Positions 9,823 to 22,024 of a stretch of DNA of 59,964 nucleotides are shown here, one piece after another. The first letter of the stretch is position 1; every line of letters starts with the position of its first letter. Source of the stretch: Brachionus rotundiformis (lineage: Eukaryota; Rotifera; Eurotatoria; Ploima; Brachionidae); the NCBI GenBank assembly GCA_016802295.1, contig JAESIW010000137.1, forward strand, positions 6,887,447 to 6,947,410. Direction: 5' to 3'. A program made the position numbers and the translations under genes. The notes under the pieces are model-generated. The model saw nothing but the letters and a program-made list of their open reading frames with translations, made no database searches and was not told where the DNA came from.

Positions 9823-11111
9823 TATTTTAGACAAAATGTAAAGAAAAAAATTAAAAACTTGAAAATAAAAAAATTTAAAATCAAAAGAAGCTTAATAAAA
9901 TATAGAAAAAATTATACAAAGGTAAACAGACAATTAAAATTTAAGGTTTTTATTTTAAATTAAAAGAAATAATATATATTTAAGATAAGATTTTTAATAT
10001 TGTCTCTTATATAATTTCTTAATTATAGTAAAGAATAAGTAAACTTTAAATCCAGAAATATATTATTACCATCAATGTCAATTAATTTATTTTATTTATT
10101 AGATTAAATATGTTTATTGAAGAAAATTCTTAATTTTAATCAATAATTTTATTACAATTAATAAAACTAAATTTCTTATATAACATACTGCTTCTTGTAG
10201 TAGTAAAAGCAAGAACAAAGAACCTGATAATGAAAATGATTGACCGAATCAATACGCCGTAGGTATTAGGTTCCAGTTGTTATATCTTTAAAAGAATTGA
10301 AAAGATAAATAGTTTTTTAATTTCATAACTCAAATATAAATAAAATAGCTATAATTTTAAATTTGTTTAAAATCAGTTAAAAAAATGTTATCTTCTGGTA
10401 TTTGGAATGATACGTATTAGGATATCTATATTTAAAGGGTGTCCCTAACCACCACACAATCAAGTTTGACCAACACACATTCAATTCCTGATGAGCACAC
10501 AACTTGAAAAACACACATCTAATGTGTTTTAAATGAAAAAAATCTTAAAATTTTTTGTTAGTCCCCCTGGCAATGCTTGTACCAATATACCTATTGAGTC
10601 ATTTAATCAGTCAATAAACCGCAATTTTACAGATAGAAGAAAGTTTAGCAGACTAAAAATTTTAGACTGTTTACAGAATCTGACCAAACACTATTAAACT
10701 GATCTTGACGAATTTAGTACTGTACCAACCATCTATGTCAAAACTAGCAAAAAATTTTTTTTTCAAAATAAATGAATTTGATAAAGTTGAGCCTAAATTA
10801 TTATGAAAAATAATCTTGTTCTTGTAAAATATTATCTAAAATGGGTTAGGAATTGAATGTGTGTTGGTCATACTTGAGTGTGTGGTGACATAATATTCCC
10901 ATTTTTAAAGGGAAGATAAAACAATTAACCAAGCTGTGAATTGTTGTAATTTAGTAGGCATTTTTAAAAATTTGAATATTTTTTTATTATTGATAATTAT
11001 TTACTTAATATTTAAAAAAAAAAAGCAAAAATAATTTATTAATAGATTGAAATAAAAAAACCTAAACAACAAAATTTTGAAATATAATATAAATAATAAA
11101 CTAAAAATAAT
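9823..11111. other. Intergenic region between the LU and NOX genes
   Basis: Mostly AT-rich. It contains the TIR element at 10437-10898 and, at about 10205-10260 (plus strand), a short RTE-like RT tail (RTKNLIMKMIDRI) whose DNA is repeated near 55965-55995. Nothing else recognised. Confidence 0.5.
10437..10898. mobile_element. MITE-like element with long terminal inverted repeats
   Basis: The segment at about 10448-10487 (CCACCACACAATCAAG, then TTTGACCAACACACATTCAA, then TTCC) is the inverse of about 10849-10889, with only two or three differences over about 40 bp. The outermost bases are GGG on both sides. The roughly 460-bp body has no open frame of note, as expected for a non-autonomous miniature inverted-repeat element. 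The target duplication is unclear (possibly ATTTAAA-like). Superfamily not assignable. Confidence 0.75.
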
Positions 11112-13913
11112 TTAGAAATATTCCTTGTGAAATTTAAAATCATGAGCGTAGCATTTCTTTTGTACGTGTTTGCCAAAGTCTCTGTTGCCACAAAAAAAAA
11201 CATCAACTTTTCCCATGCTTGATTCTGATATTTGACTAAACAACTTTAAAAAAAAATTAAAATTATTAATCTGCTCATTAATTAGTAAATTAAAAGTACC
11301 CTATCGAATTCAGGTCTTCCCGGGTTAAGCTGCAAGGTAAAGTCGTCAATTTTGTTCTCGATTTGACCATTTTTGTCGAAATCGGGACTTTCTAGTGGCT
11401 TTATTTGCTGGACTTTCTTGGCCGATGTCATGTACAAATGTAGACCAATGAACCGCTTGTCTTTGTTTGAATTTATCTGCTGCAGTTCTATCTGTCCCAA
11501 CAGCTCAATGAACCACTCGAACGACTGATAGTCTCGGTTTACCCAAATGAAGTCGACGCGCTTCAAATTTTTCTTGTCCATTTGATCGTACCATTGGTGA
11601 GAACAGCTCGGACATGTCTTCAACGATTTCGAGTACTTGAACCACAAACTTTGGAGAATGCTCGCAAACGGAGTCACACCAATGCCTCCAGCGATAAGTA
11701 TTACCTGTTCTGAGTTAAATATACGACTAGTTGGGGTACTATATGGTCCATCGATAGCAATCTTAAATTAAAAAAAATATCAAAATTAAATTTTTTAATA
11801 AAATTTTATTTTACATCCATCCATATATTTTTTATATTATTTGATATGTTGAGATTTTTTTTGTATCTATTCTCACTGGTGGTCTCAATTGCTTGCTCAT
11901 CGATCTGGCTAAGCGATGAATTTCTCTTATAGTCGACCATCACCACGTACTTGGACTTTCGGCGCTCGTATCTAGTCTCCGCTACGAGGCCATTTTTTCG
12001 CACTGGTGTATAGTACACCTCATTTGACTGGTTCTTGGCAAAATCCTGAAAGTACTCATACAATTTGTTGGTCCAGTTGCCAAGGCTTCTCACATGCAGC
12101 CATAGCTCGTCTGAAAAAGATATTATTTTAATAATTGACAATTAAAAAAATTAAAAATCTCAAAGATAGATAAATATTAAACAATCACTTGATATTAATA
12201 ATTAAAGAAAAAATTAATTAATTATTTTTTTTAGCTTTTTAATAGTGTTTTAAGACTTTTATTTTTTTCCATAATTTGGTCCAACACTCTACGCTAAAAT
12301 AATTTCAAGATAAATTTAAATTTTTTAATTAAATAAAACTTAATAACGCAACAATTAATTGAATTTTTTAATAAAATAATTAAATAAACAATTAACTAAT
12401 CTTCTTTTTATATTTTAATTGATATTCTAATTAATTAATAGAAAAATTTGGTTCACCTCTCTACACTGAAATAAATTTTTAATAATATAAAACTAATAAA
12501 CAATTCAACAATTAATTAATTATTTTTAACAATTAACTTATTTTTAATTTAACCTGGTTAATTAATAGAAAAACGAAAAAGCACTTGACTTTGGACAAAA
12601 TAAATTTTTATATTTTCTCTCAGGTAATTTAATCTAAAAAAAATAAACTTTTTACAAAATAAAATATGTTGAGTGATTGAATAAAATATTAATAAGATTA
12701 ACCTTTGAGTTCTGGCGCTGAACTAATTGTGAACGGATGCCACTCGTAGCGAGCTATTTTTGGCACTTTGATAAATAGATAGTCGCCAGATTTGAATTTA
12801 AAATTAGGAGGACGTGGTATGATCAATTGGGTCACCTTGTTTAAGAATAAAAATTAATTTAATTAATTGAATTTAAATTAAAAAAATTAAATTAAAATGC
12901 ACTTTAGACGAGAGTAAATTAACATCTTTGATATAGGTTTCACCATATTTGGCCGATTTGACACGTATAAACGTGAACAGGCGCTCAAATAGGATAAGAA
13001 TGGCAGGACCGATGAACCATTTCCAGAAATTTTTGGCATGGATTATCAACAAAATGTAGTAGACTACATGTAGCCAGTGAGTGTAGTAGAATACTTGAAA
13101 GTAGCCTTTTTTCCTAATACAAGGCATTGAGAAGAGTTCAATGATTGCCAGAACGAGCCAGAGAGCCCAGCCCGTGGGCATGGCCAGCGCTAGCACCCAA
13201 CCGATGCCGGACTTGGTCGTGAATAGCAGTTCGACATATGAAGCGCTTGCCACAGACACCAAGTTTGTCTTATTGCTTGAGTTAAGTTCGTATAGATCTT
13301 GGTCATTGTGACGGAACTTGATATCAGTGCCGTTCAGCTCTGACAATGTGCTTATTATCTTGGACACCACACTGGCATTGTTCACAGCTATGCTTTTGAT
13401 GCTTTTGAGGCCTTTGTATTCATCGCTGAGCCAGTCTTGGTCAAAAAATTAGTCGCCAAATTTAAGTCATATTTATAGTGGCTTACATAAATTGACACAA
13501 TGGGACCCAGTGTGTAAAAGACTAAAGAATATTATAAATATGCCTATAAACTTGTGAAATTTGATAAAGCTGTCCACTGGCAAAAAATTTCTACCAAGTA
13601 CAGAATTCCTCAGCCAAGTAACCAAGCGTCTGAGTACAAGTAGAACTATGAGACTGCTGTTAAAGTCAAGAAGTATGCCACCGACGCGCGCAAACCGCAC
13701 TGCCAAATTGCTCTCAATGTACAAATGGTACTGAACAATGCCTAGCAAAATTTGTACAAGAAAATAAATAATAATAGATATGAAGAAAGAAATGTTGTTT
13801 CTATAGTAGCTTAAGGTGAAATGTTGGGATCTTTTGAGCCGCTTTAACTTGGTCAATATGTAAGGCCCAATCGATGTCGAATGCTTAATTGGTGGTGGAC
13901 TCTTTTGCGCCAT
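11112..13913 (-). CDS. NOX5: NOX5-type NADPH oxidase, apparently lacking EF-hands
   Basis: Six exons on the minus strand: 13487-13913, 12903-13435, 12703-12835, 11815-12110, 11300-11761 and 11112-11243; all junctions are GT-AG and in phase, giving 660 residues. It is a transmembrane enzyme passing electrons from cytosolic NADPH through FAD and two haems to O2, making superoxide. Seen: haem histidines FHKFIGI...LLHTGSH and THWLHVV...IIHAKNF with family spacing; FAD motif HPFTISS; NADPH motifs GGIGVTPFASIL and FFCGNRD; the terminal Phe of NOX enzymes. Segments such as VNLLSSK, ARYEWHPFTISSAPE and CPSCSHQW identify the NOX5 branch. The ATG at 13911-13913 has an in-frame TAA 24 bases upstream with no AG between, so the protein begins next to the first membrane helix, without the Ca-binding N-terminus. 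Between the third and fourth helices is an extra loop of about 60 residues. Calcium control would need another partner, or an unseen exon. Confidence 0.93.
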
Positions 13914-15517
13914 TGGATAAATGATCAAAATATTGTTTGGTTAGTAAAGATTTATTTAATTAATTGTGAGGCAAATAGAAATAGCTAAAAATGGAATTGA
14001 GCTCACTATGAAATGGAAACGATTGAATTTAAACGCCCTAAATAATATTTTTAAATTGAGTATTTTTGGAATATTGAATAGGTTGTGTGTATAGAAGTGA
14101 AGATAATTTGGCTGTTTTTGGCCAAAATTAAAGATAAAAGTTGCTGAATAAAACGTTTTGGTCACAAATGAAAAGATTTCTTATTTTAGATATTGCCAAA
14201 AGAACAAAAGTAAATATTTGCTGGTATCAGATTGTTATGTTTATAAATTGGAATCAGTGAAAATATTTTATTTACTTTAGAAAACAAATCAAAGGTATTC
14301 TATGGAGTAATTGAAGAAGAAAAAAGTTTACGAACAAATATAATTGAGAATTAGTTCGAAAATTCAGCAAACATTGATGGTTTAATTTTTATTCCAAACA
14401 AAAAATTGAAAATAAGTCTTCAAATTACATTTTTTAAATGTTTGTGGCAAAATTGACCAAGCAAATAATTTTAATAATACAACAAATTTAACTATTAGTT
14501 ATTCAAAAATAAGATTACATTTTTAAAATTTTTTATTTAAAAATTTATTAATTCTTTTCAAAATAAAATACAAGTAAATTTGCTCAATACACGGCTAATT
14601 ACTTGATATCATTTAATTTTCAACAAGTTTTGAGTTGAAAAATTCTAAAAATAAAAAAAAAAGTAATTGTAATTATCTTGTCAAAACTTATTTAAATAAA
14701 ACATTTAAACCAATTTTTTGTTTATTTTTTAGATAAAATTTTCCTATTTCTTTATACTTGAGATACTTTTTAAAATAAACAAACAAAATTTTCACATAAT
14801 GCCAGCATTAGGATACTTGAAGTTTATTTTGATTTACACAATAATAAAAATTGAGACATGCCTTTAATTATTTTGTTTTGAATATCTCTAAATCATTCAA
14901 TTATATTAACTTTTAAATTGAGTATTTTATTTTTCGTATTATGTAACAATTAAAAATGACAAAAAACATCAATTTGTGTAATCAAAAAAATACTAATACT
15001 TTGGGCTAAGTTCATAAACTTTAGATAGTGTTAGATTTCCTTATTTCTTCAGTTGCTTCTCAATGTGTCTTGGTTGTCCACTTGAGGTCAAAAGATTCAA
15101 ATTTTTCTTCCTATTAATTAGAAATACTGCTTTGAGAAGACTCTTTTCAATGTACTGGATAATTGGTTAATAAGTCATCTCTTAGGTATTTATGGTTAAA
15201 TTATTGTGAATTTTTTTTTGGAAATTATTTTTACGGATTTTACCAGAAAACCAGAAAAGTGGTAAAGCTTTAATGATTAATTATTTATTTTTTTGATAAT
15301 AGTTTTACAAGATATTTTTTTTGAATTGTAGATAATTATGTAAAATTTAAATATATATAAAAAAATAACAATTATTTGATTAAAAAATAGAAAATTTTAT
15401 TAAAATATTTAATGTTACTTGTTAGTCATTAAAAAAAAATAATAAAAAATGTATAAAAATAAAGTAATTTGTTTGTACATAATTAGTTATTTCTCTTATG
15501 AATTTTGAATTTATTTC
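13914..15517. other. AT-rich intergenic region
   Basis: I looked here for upstream EF-hand exons of the NOX5-like gene on the minus strand and saw no DxDxDG-type loop. No other gene, RNA or repeat signal recognised. Confidence 0.5.
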
Positions 15518-17764
15518 TTATCTTTGACAAATAAATGGAGAATTTTTTCCACGTTCCAAGTCGCTGTTGTAACAACCATTTTCATAGTTAAGAAATTTAT
15601 TCGAGTTTGACAATTGGCAAAGAGAAGTGTCCACTAATAAAGAACTACTTGTCGATCCCCAGTCCCATCCTGACTTTCCATAGTGACCACTAATCCAATA
15701 TCTCTCTGATGGGTTTGTTAGATTTCGAAAAAATTCAAGTTTACCAATTGTATCTAATACCGCTGGAACTGAACCTTTTTTCTAAAATTAAAAAATTTTA
15801 AAAATAAAATTTATCAGTTTAATAAAAACTTTGCATTTTCTTCCAATATCATCAGCATCAATTTCGTTTTCTGTCACAACCAAATAACATTTATCTTCGA
15901 AATAGTGCTCTTCCAGTTTGCACAAAGAACATTTTCCTGTTGGAAGTAAATCTCCGTCTCTTGGACACTCGCATTTGCCAGTCAAAGTATTGCAATAAGT
16001 TAGCTGAGTGATAGTGGAACACATTTCATCCGAAATGCAAACACCCTGACCAAGAGTCAGCACTGGAACACATTTACCAATAGTAGAGTCAAAATATGAC
16101 TCGTAACCCTCGGTTCTTATACAATCACATACCTCACTAATGTCACAGCTTAGGTATTCGGACAAATTGCATTCCGAGTCTGAAGTGCATATTCCTTGAT
16201 TAAGGGTAAGCTTGCATGCATTCTGGCTAGCTGACCATGTATAAATGGAAGATGAACACTCACACACCTTTTTATTGGCATTACATGTAAGATTCTGAGT
16301 TTCATCACATTGGTAAATAGACAAGCATGGACCTTGATTGTATGTGTACTTTTGCTTGCAGTTCAAGTTAGCTGGGTCGAAAAAATTGCCAGATGCACAC
16401 GTACATCCAATTACTGGATCACAGGTCATGGGAAGCAGACACATGTCGTCAAATGAGCATGCTACAAATTCCGTATTACGATCAATGCATGTATTGTTGT
16501 CAAAGTATTGGCTTATTGAACACGGAGCTAAAGCAATTTTTAAATAGCTAAGGTTTGGCAAAAATTTCCCAATTTATTGGTAAATTTTGAGAGCAATTAG
16601 CAAATAGACTGATCTTTTTTAATTATGAAAACAGTATTTACTATTAATATTTCAAAAACTATATAATTAATGTTATAAAAAAGATAAAAATTTCAAAATC
16701 AAATATATAAAAATTAAAGGTAAAATTAAGTTAAAATTAGTCTTATAATAGCTATCTATTTTGATTTAAAGCAAATTAAGTGTCTTGCACAATTGAGTTT
16801 TTATCTATTAAAAATAATATCGAATACCAATAATTAGTAAATTATTGTAGAAAACTACAACACTCTTTTTTACTTGTAGTGGTTGTAGTGGTAGTGGTGG
16901 TAGTAGTGGTAGTAGTGGTAGTAGTGGTAGTGGTGGTAGTGGTGGTAGTTGTTGATGTGGTTGTGGTAATCAATGTAGTTGAAGTGATACTAGTTGGTGA
17001 TACTGTTGATAGTGTTGGGATGTTTAAGGTCACTAATAGTTAAAAGATAATAATTAAATTTAATAAGAAATTGATGTTTAATTTAATACCGAAAACAACT
17101 GTGACTCCGATTCCAATACCAATTGGAAATAAAAGGCATATAAAACAACATGGCACAACCACAATTACGTTCTTTCTTTTAGGAGAATTTGGTTCTTTTA
17201 TTTCCTCAGAAGCTTCGACACTACAACAATCATCATCTATTTCTGTCTCTTTTAAATCTATGGCTACATCCGATGGTTTTTGTTCTATCCATTTTTCAAC
17301 CAAATGAGAGCCTTTCTATTAAAAAAATAAAATAATTTTAAGCAAAAAGCTTTATTTGTTTAATAAATAGCTATTCTAATTATATCATATAATTTTTTTA
17401 AAAATTCCTAATTCATATCAGTAGAATTAATAAATTAATTAATAGAAACTTAATTCTTGTTTAACCATTAGAATGAATTAAAAAATCTTACTGTTTCAGT
17501 ATTATCATGGACATTTTCAGACCTTTGCTCTGTCGACTCAGCTTCATTGACCGATCCATGTCTTGGCTCTGTAATTGCCTGCTCCTTTTGGTTTACGGTC
17601 TTATTCATGTTGGTAGGAGAAAAAAAAGGCCAATTATCAAATTTATGATTTGGATTATCAGAGTCATTTTGGTGGTAAAAGTTTCTTGAAGAGGTTAAAG
17701 GATATGGCCAGTGTGGATCTAACCAGTAGGAATCATCAAATGCAGATCGTGTGGTTCCAAACAT
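15518..17764 (-). CDS. Type II membrane protein: Thr stalk, Cys-rich (EB-like) modules, C-type lectin domain
   Basis: Five exons: 17492-17764, 17090-17315, 16874-17032, 15830-16527 and 15518-15781, all GT-AG and in phase, giving 539 residues. No signal peptide is seen. Residues 1-140 are polar and acidic with a basic PKRKN just before one hydrophobic helix (about 141-166), which predicts a cytoplasmic N-terminus. Then come a 50-residue stalk almost wholly Thr/Ser (mucin-like, likely O-glycosylated) and four Cys-rich repeats of the EB type (G-x-C...C...C-x-C). The C-terminus is a degenerate C-type lectin-like domain (HYFEDKCYLV ... WISGHYGKSGWDWGS ... FICQR). It lacks an obvious EPN/WND calcium-sugar motif, so sugar binding is doubtful. 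The layout suggests a cell-surface recognition protein. The donor after residue 452 (AAA|GTTTTT) is weak. AATAAA overlaps the 3' end. The ligand is unknown. Confidence 0.8.
16876..16965 (-). repeat. (ACY)n trinucleotide tract encoding the Thr stalk
   Basis: On the plus strand this is (GGT/AGT)n. On the coding minus strand it is ACC/ACT codons for consecutive threonines. It lies within exon 3 of the lectin-domain gene, so length variation would change stalk length without a frameshift. Confidence 0.85.
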
Positions 17765-18623
17765 CTTTGGAATTAAAATATTAACCTTTTTAAATATGTC
17801 CACTAGATTACTTTTTCCAAAGGCTTTTCACCCATTTTTATCCAAAATTTACCTTTTTTTAACTAAAGTATAGAATATTTTTATTATTTAGCTAAAATTT
17901 AAATATAAATAATCAAATATGTAATATGTATGAAAAAAATAGATCAAAATGATACTTATTATGGTTTCTTATTTAAACATAGCAGCCTGAATTTTAATTA
18001 AATATCAAATAATTATTTTTCTTTGGCACTTGATAATAAATTTGAATGTTTGAGAATTAATTATTTTGATTTTATATTAAGGAAAAAAGTTAAATTAAAT
18101 AAGATAAATAAGTAAATTTAATAAATAAAAGCCATAATGTTTTGTCAAAGTCTAAACTTTTTGAATATAAATCAAAAGTTTATTCAATAATAAAAAATGT
18201 AGCAGTAAGCTTCAACTGTAAAAAAGTTAATTTCAAATTAATTGGTTTTAGTTAATTGAATTTTTGACTTTTTTATTCTATTATTAATTTTGTCTTAACA
18301 ACTAATAAGAAAATATTAAGATATCCTCTAGACATTACGACAAGTATTATTTAAATTTACACTATTTTGCTCATTTTTTTATAAATTATAAATTTTATTC
18401 TCATATTTATTTACACATTTTTATTATTTAAAATTAATTAGTAAAAAAATTCGTATTAATTATATTAAATCCAAGCTAAAAATTTTGGATCTATTTTTTT
18501 CTACCTTTACCATATTTTTTAATATTTAAAATCGAAATAAACTATCAAACATTTAAAAATTTTTAATTAAAAAGAGTTAATTTTTATTGAAAAAAAAGTA
18601 TTTTTAAAAATACTAATAGCTTC
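17765..18623. other. AT-rich intergenic region
   Basis: AATAAA (minus strand, 18583-18588) lies 36 bp past the stop of protease 1. No other feature seen. Confidence 0.5.
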
Positions 18624-19603
18624 TTATAGAATAAAAAAAAAGACTATTATTAAACAGAGACAAAAATGTTTTATTAGAATAAGATCTAATCCGACACCAC
18701 TTGTAGCTGAAGAGTTTTGTTCCATTGTATTTCCATTTGTGGTAAATTTATCACTTATTACAGAGGTTTCAGCATCCAAAATAGTCTCCATTAACTCACT
18801 AATCCAATCTACGTGTTGTGTCACTCTTGTAAAATAACTGGACTGATTGTTCAAGCATTTTCCATCTTGATCTGTCGAACCGAAACTGGTAATTCCGAAA
18901 AGATACCATTTTCCTTCAATGGAATACAATAGGGGACCGCCTGAGTCCCCGAAACAAACATTTGACTCCTCAGTACTTGGATCATAGCCGCAATAATGAG
19001 TTGGTGATATAAAAAAGCATTTTGATGAGCTGGAAAAAATTTGGATTGTGGCCTGATTCAAAATGTCTGCTACACTTGGTACATTTGGATTCGTGTAACC
19101 CCTATGCGAAAAAAAATTATTTAATCTTCTTTTTTGGCTTAGTCTTACCATCCAACAACCATTACTTTTTTGTCAACTACAAGATTTTCATTTGTTGAAT
19201 TGGGCAAACAAACTGGAGCTATCTTATTGGTAAAAGCTATTTTCGTTTTTAGTCTTATTAAGGCAATGTCATTTTGGAAAAAAAAAGAAGAGTAATTGTG
19301 GTAAAAAACTTGGGATACTTCATAGACATTCTGATTTTGATCTAAGAGATTATTAGTGCCTGCTTTAATGTAAAAAGAAGATCTATATGCGACACAATGT
19401 GCCGCTGTGACAACATATTGGCTTGAGATTAGTGAACCTCCGCAAAAATGGTTATTTTGGTCAGAGTTAGAATACTGTAATGAAACCATCCATGGCCACA
19501 CAGTCGCCTCTTCACCATTGATTATTTTTAAAGATGAAGTACCACATGAACCATCTGTCTGTTTCAATATTACCAAGCAAATAAAATTGAGAAGAATATT
19601 CAT
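18624..19603 (-). CDS. Trypsin-fold serine protease 1, predicted GPI-tethered
   Basis: Two exons, 19149-19603 and 18624-19101, joined inside the Trp codon of VVGW|GYT (phase 2), giving about 310 residues. A signal peptide (MNILLNFICLVIL) is followed by a short pro-piece and the activation site LK|IINGEEA. The triad is complete: TAAHC (His), QNDIALIRL (Asp), GDSGGP (Ser). The S1 pocket is unusual: position 189 (chymotrypsin numbering) is Asn, not Asp, and position 226 is Ser, so neither trypsin nor chymotrypsin specificity is implied. After the domain comes a Ser/Thr/Asn linker and a C-terminal hydrophobic tail (HFCLCLIIVFFFIL), typical of GPI attachment or membrane tethering. It shares sequence and intron position with the two proteases at 25479 and 26881, so they are paralogues. 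The natural substrate is unknown. Confidence 0.92.
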
Positions 19604-21052
19604 TTTTTAAATTAAAATAAATACTTTTTATTTTATAATTTTATTTAGAAGAAAATGTATTCGCTTGAGTTATTTTTTTTTTATCTTGTCATTAAGGTAT
19701 GTTAATCTACATCTAAAACAAGTGTAAAAAGCAGTATATTTTAATTATTCTCAAGTTTTAATTTTTGATTTTAGACTAATTTTTGAATATATTGCCTTTG
19801 AGAAGTTAATTAAGTTTTGGTAATAAGGACTTTTTTACATTTTGAAAATTTGGTTCATAAACAATTACAAAGCATTTTAAATATATGGCATGCTTTTATT
19901 TTTCCACAATGGTTATAATTTTGTAAATAAACGAATAAATAAAAATAAAAATCTAATATTATAATTACGGCCAATCCTTCAAACAATAAACTAATTTGGG
20001 TGGAAATTTTGATTTAAATGAATAGATACTTAATTGTTTAATTTCAATAAAAAAATAAAAAACAAGCTTCGCATTATTAGATTTATTTAAGGAGAAAGTG
20101 ATCCTTTTAAAGTATAAAATTTAGAATGTCAATCTCTCTTCTTTGGTAATGATGGTACTGTTTTCCGAAAAGTAAATTCGTAAAATTGACATTTTTGAGT
20201 CGAATTTTTGAATCAATTTTTTTAAACCAAGACTCTTTTTTAAACTTGTGTACAAAGATTTGTTAAGAATCTTAAGAAATGCATCTAATCAGCGGGTTAG
20301 CTGAAAAACTAATTATTTTCCCATCACTTTATATTTCAACTTTCTTTTTAATTGGAGAAAAATTATTAAATTAATGAGTTACTTATGGCAAAATTTACGG
20401 ATTAATTGTAAATTATTAATATCTTTATATTATCTATGCACTAAATTAGTAATTAAGTTGATAATATATTTAAAATAGAATAATTTTATAGTTTTCAGGT
20501 TCAAAAAGTTTAGAAATTTTTTAAAAATTTCAAGTAAATATTGCAAATCAATCTAGACATGTATTTTTACCATTTTTATTTACCAAAAGTGTTCCAACAT
20601 TTCAGTGAATCTCATTTCCATCTTTTAATTGCACAACTGAACTATCAAATGGTAAAATTTAAATTAAATTATTAGCTGAATTATTTTTTATCCTAAACCA
20701 ACTATCAAATTTTGTAAGAAAACTATTTAATAAAAATCTTCTTTAAATAATAAATCTCTGTATTGAATAATCTTATTCAACAAATTATTAATAAATATAT
20801 TTCTAAAACTAATAATTAATTTACCCTTGAAAAACTCTTTTTATTAATAACTCATTAATTCTAACTTGTAATTAAAAATAAAATTAAGAAAAAAATTTTG
20901 TTGCCACTATCTTTTAATTTTAGAAATAGTCAAATTTTCTTATCTAAAAAAGCTAAAATTGTTGATAAAAAAAGACATCATTCTTGTCTGGATAGAAAAT
21001 TAAATAATTTAAAAAAATTAGAAAATTTCAACTAATTTAAAATTATTATCAA
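19604..21052. other. AT-rich intergenic region
   Basis: Divergent upstream regions of protease 1 and of the oxygenase. No recognisable gene or repeat. Confidence 0.5.
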
Positions 21053-22024
21053 ATGTCTTCAATCCCAATAATTGACATATCGGCTCTAGTAACTGAGAAA
21101 GATAGAAACGAAAAGCTTAAAGTTGCCAATGAGCTGAACAGAGTTTGTCGCCAACATGGATTCTTTTACATAGTTGGTCACGGCGTTGATGTCACTCTCC
21201 AGCAAAAACTTGAAGATTTGAGCAAACAATTTTTTAATCTTCCACAAGAGGCTAAATTAAAGATAAAAAGAAATGCCAAACTGCTTGGTTATTTTTCTAT
21301 TGGTACAGAGAAGACTTATGACAAACCGGATCAGAGAGAGGGGATTTGGTTTGGCGAAGAGCTGGACCCAGAAGATGATCTGGTCAAGCGGAATGTTCCT
21401 CTGCACGGACCCAACATGTTTCCAGAAGAGGTGCCCGAATTGAAATCAGTGGTCCTCGAATACATGAACAAAATTCTTCATCTGGCACACAAATTAATTG
21501 CTGGCCTGGCTCTAAGTCTTGGTTTGGAAGAATCATATTTTTATGAGCGTTACACTAAAAGGCCTTTTTATCAGCTTGGTATAGCTCACTATCCACCGGT
21601 ACAGATCAATTATTCTAAATCAGAATGGGGCATTGGAGAGCATACAGATTACGGTCTATTGACCATTTTGAAACAAGACAACAATGGAGGACTGCAAATC
21701 AAGCCACAATCCAGTGACTGGATTGATGCGCCACCAATTGAAAACTCATTTATTTGCAACATTGGAGACATGATGGACCGTATCACTGGTGGACTGTACA
21801 AATCAACTTTGCATAGAGTTAAAGTTCAAACAGAAAAAGATCGTCTTTCTTTTCCTTTCTTTTTTGAGCCTAGTTTTTTCTCAAGAGTGACCAAAATTGA
21901 CGGTCTGGCAAACAACAAAGATGATAAAGATCAAAGATGGGATAAAATGAGTGTGTATGATTTTGACGGAACTTATGGAGAATATTTGATGACCAAAGTT
22001 TTTAATGCTTTTAAACCCGATTAA
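21053..22024 (+). CDS. 2-oxoglutarate/Fe(II)-dependent dioxygenase, isopenicillin-N-synthase-like
   Basis: Single exon, 323 residues, ATG at 21053, stop followed at once by overlapping AATAAA signals (22035-22044). The N-terminal DIOX_N-type domain (IPIIDISAL ... HGFFYIVGHGV) precedes the double-stranded beta-helix core. Iron ligands are H197 and D199 (EHTDYGLLTIL) and H254 (STLHRVK); the 2-oxoglutarate-binding pair is R264/S266 (DRLSFPFF). It thus has everything needed to oxidise a small molecule with O2, Fe(II) and, most likely, 2-oxoglutarate. The family is large in plants, fungi and bacteria (flavonol synthase, IPNS and relatives) and sparse in animals. With no intron, in a neighbourhood of spliced genes, horizontal acquisition is a fair hypothesis. 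The substrate cannot be told from sequence. Confidence 0.93.
   Translation: MSSIPIIDISALVTEKDRNEKLKVANELNRVCRQHGFFYIVGHGVDVTLQQKLEDLSKQFFNLPQEAKLKIKRNAKLLGYFSIGTEKTYDKPDQREGIWFGEELDPEDDLVKRNVPLHGPNMFPEEVPELKSVVLEYMNKILHLAHKLIAGLALSLGLEESYFYERYTKRPFYQLGIAHYPPVQINYSKSEWGIGEHTDYGLLTILKQDNNGGLQIKPQSSDWIDAPPIENSFICNIGDMMDRITGGLYKSTLHRVKVQTEKDRLSFPFFFEPSFFSRVTKIDGLANNKDDKDQRWDKMSVYDFDGTYGEYLMTKVFNAFKPD

Noticed and set aside
13956..14165. Open frame upstream of the NOX5 gene as a possible N-terminal exon
   Set aside because: It has no EF-hand loop, no fitting splice sites, and looks like translated AT-rich spacer.
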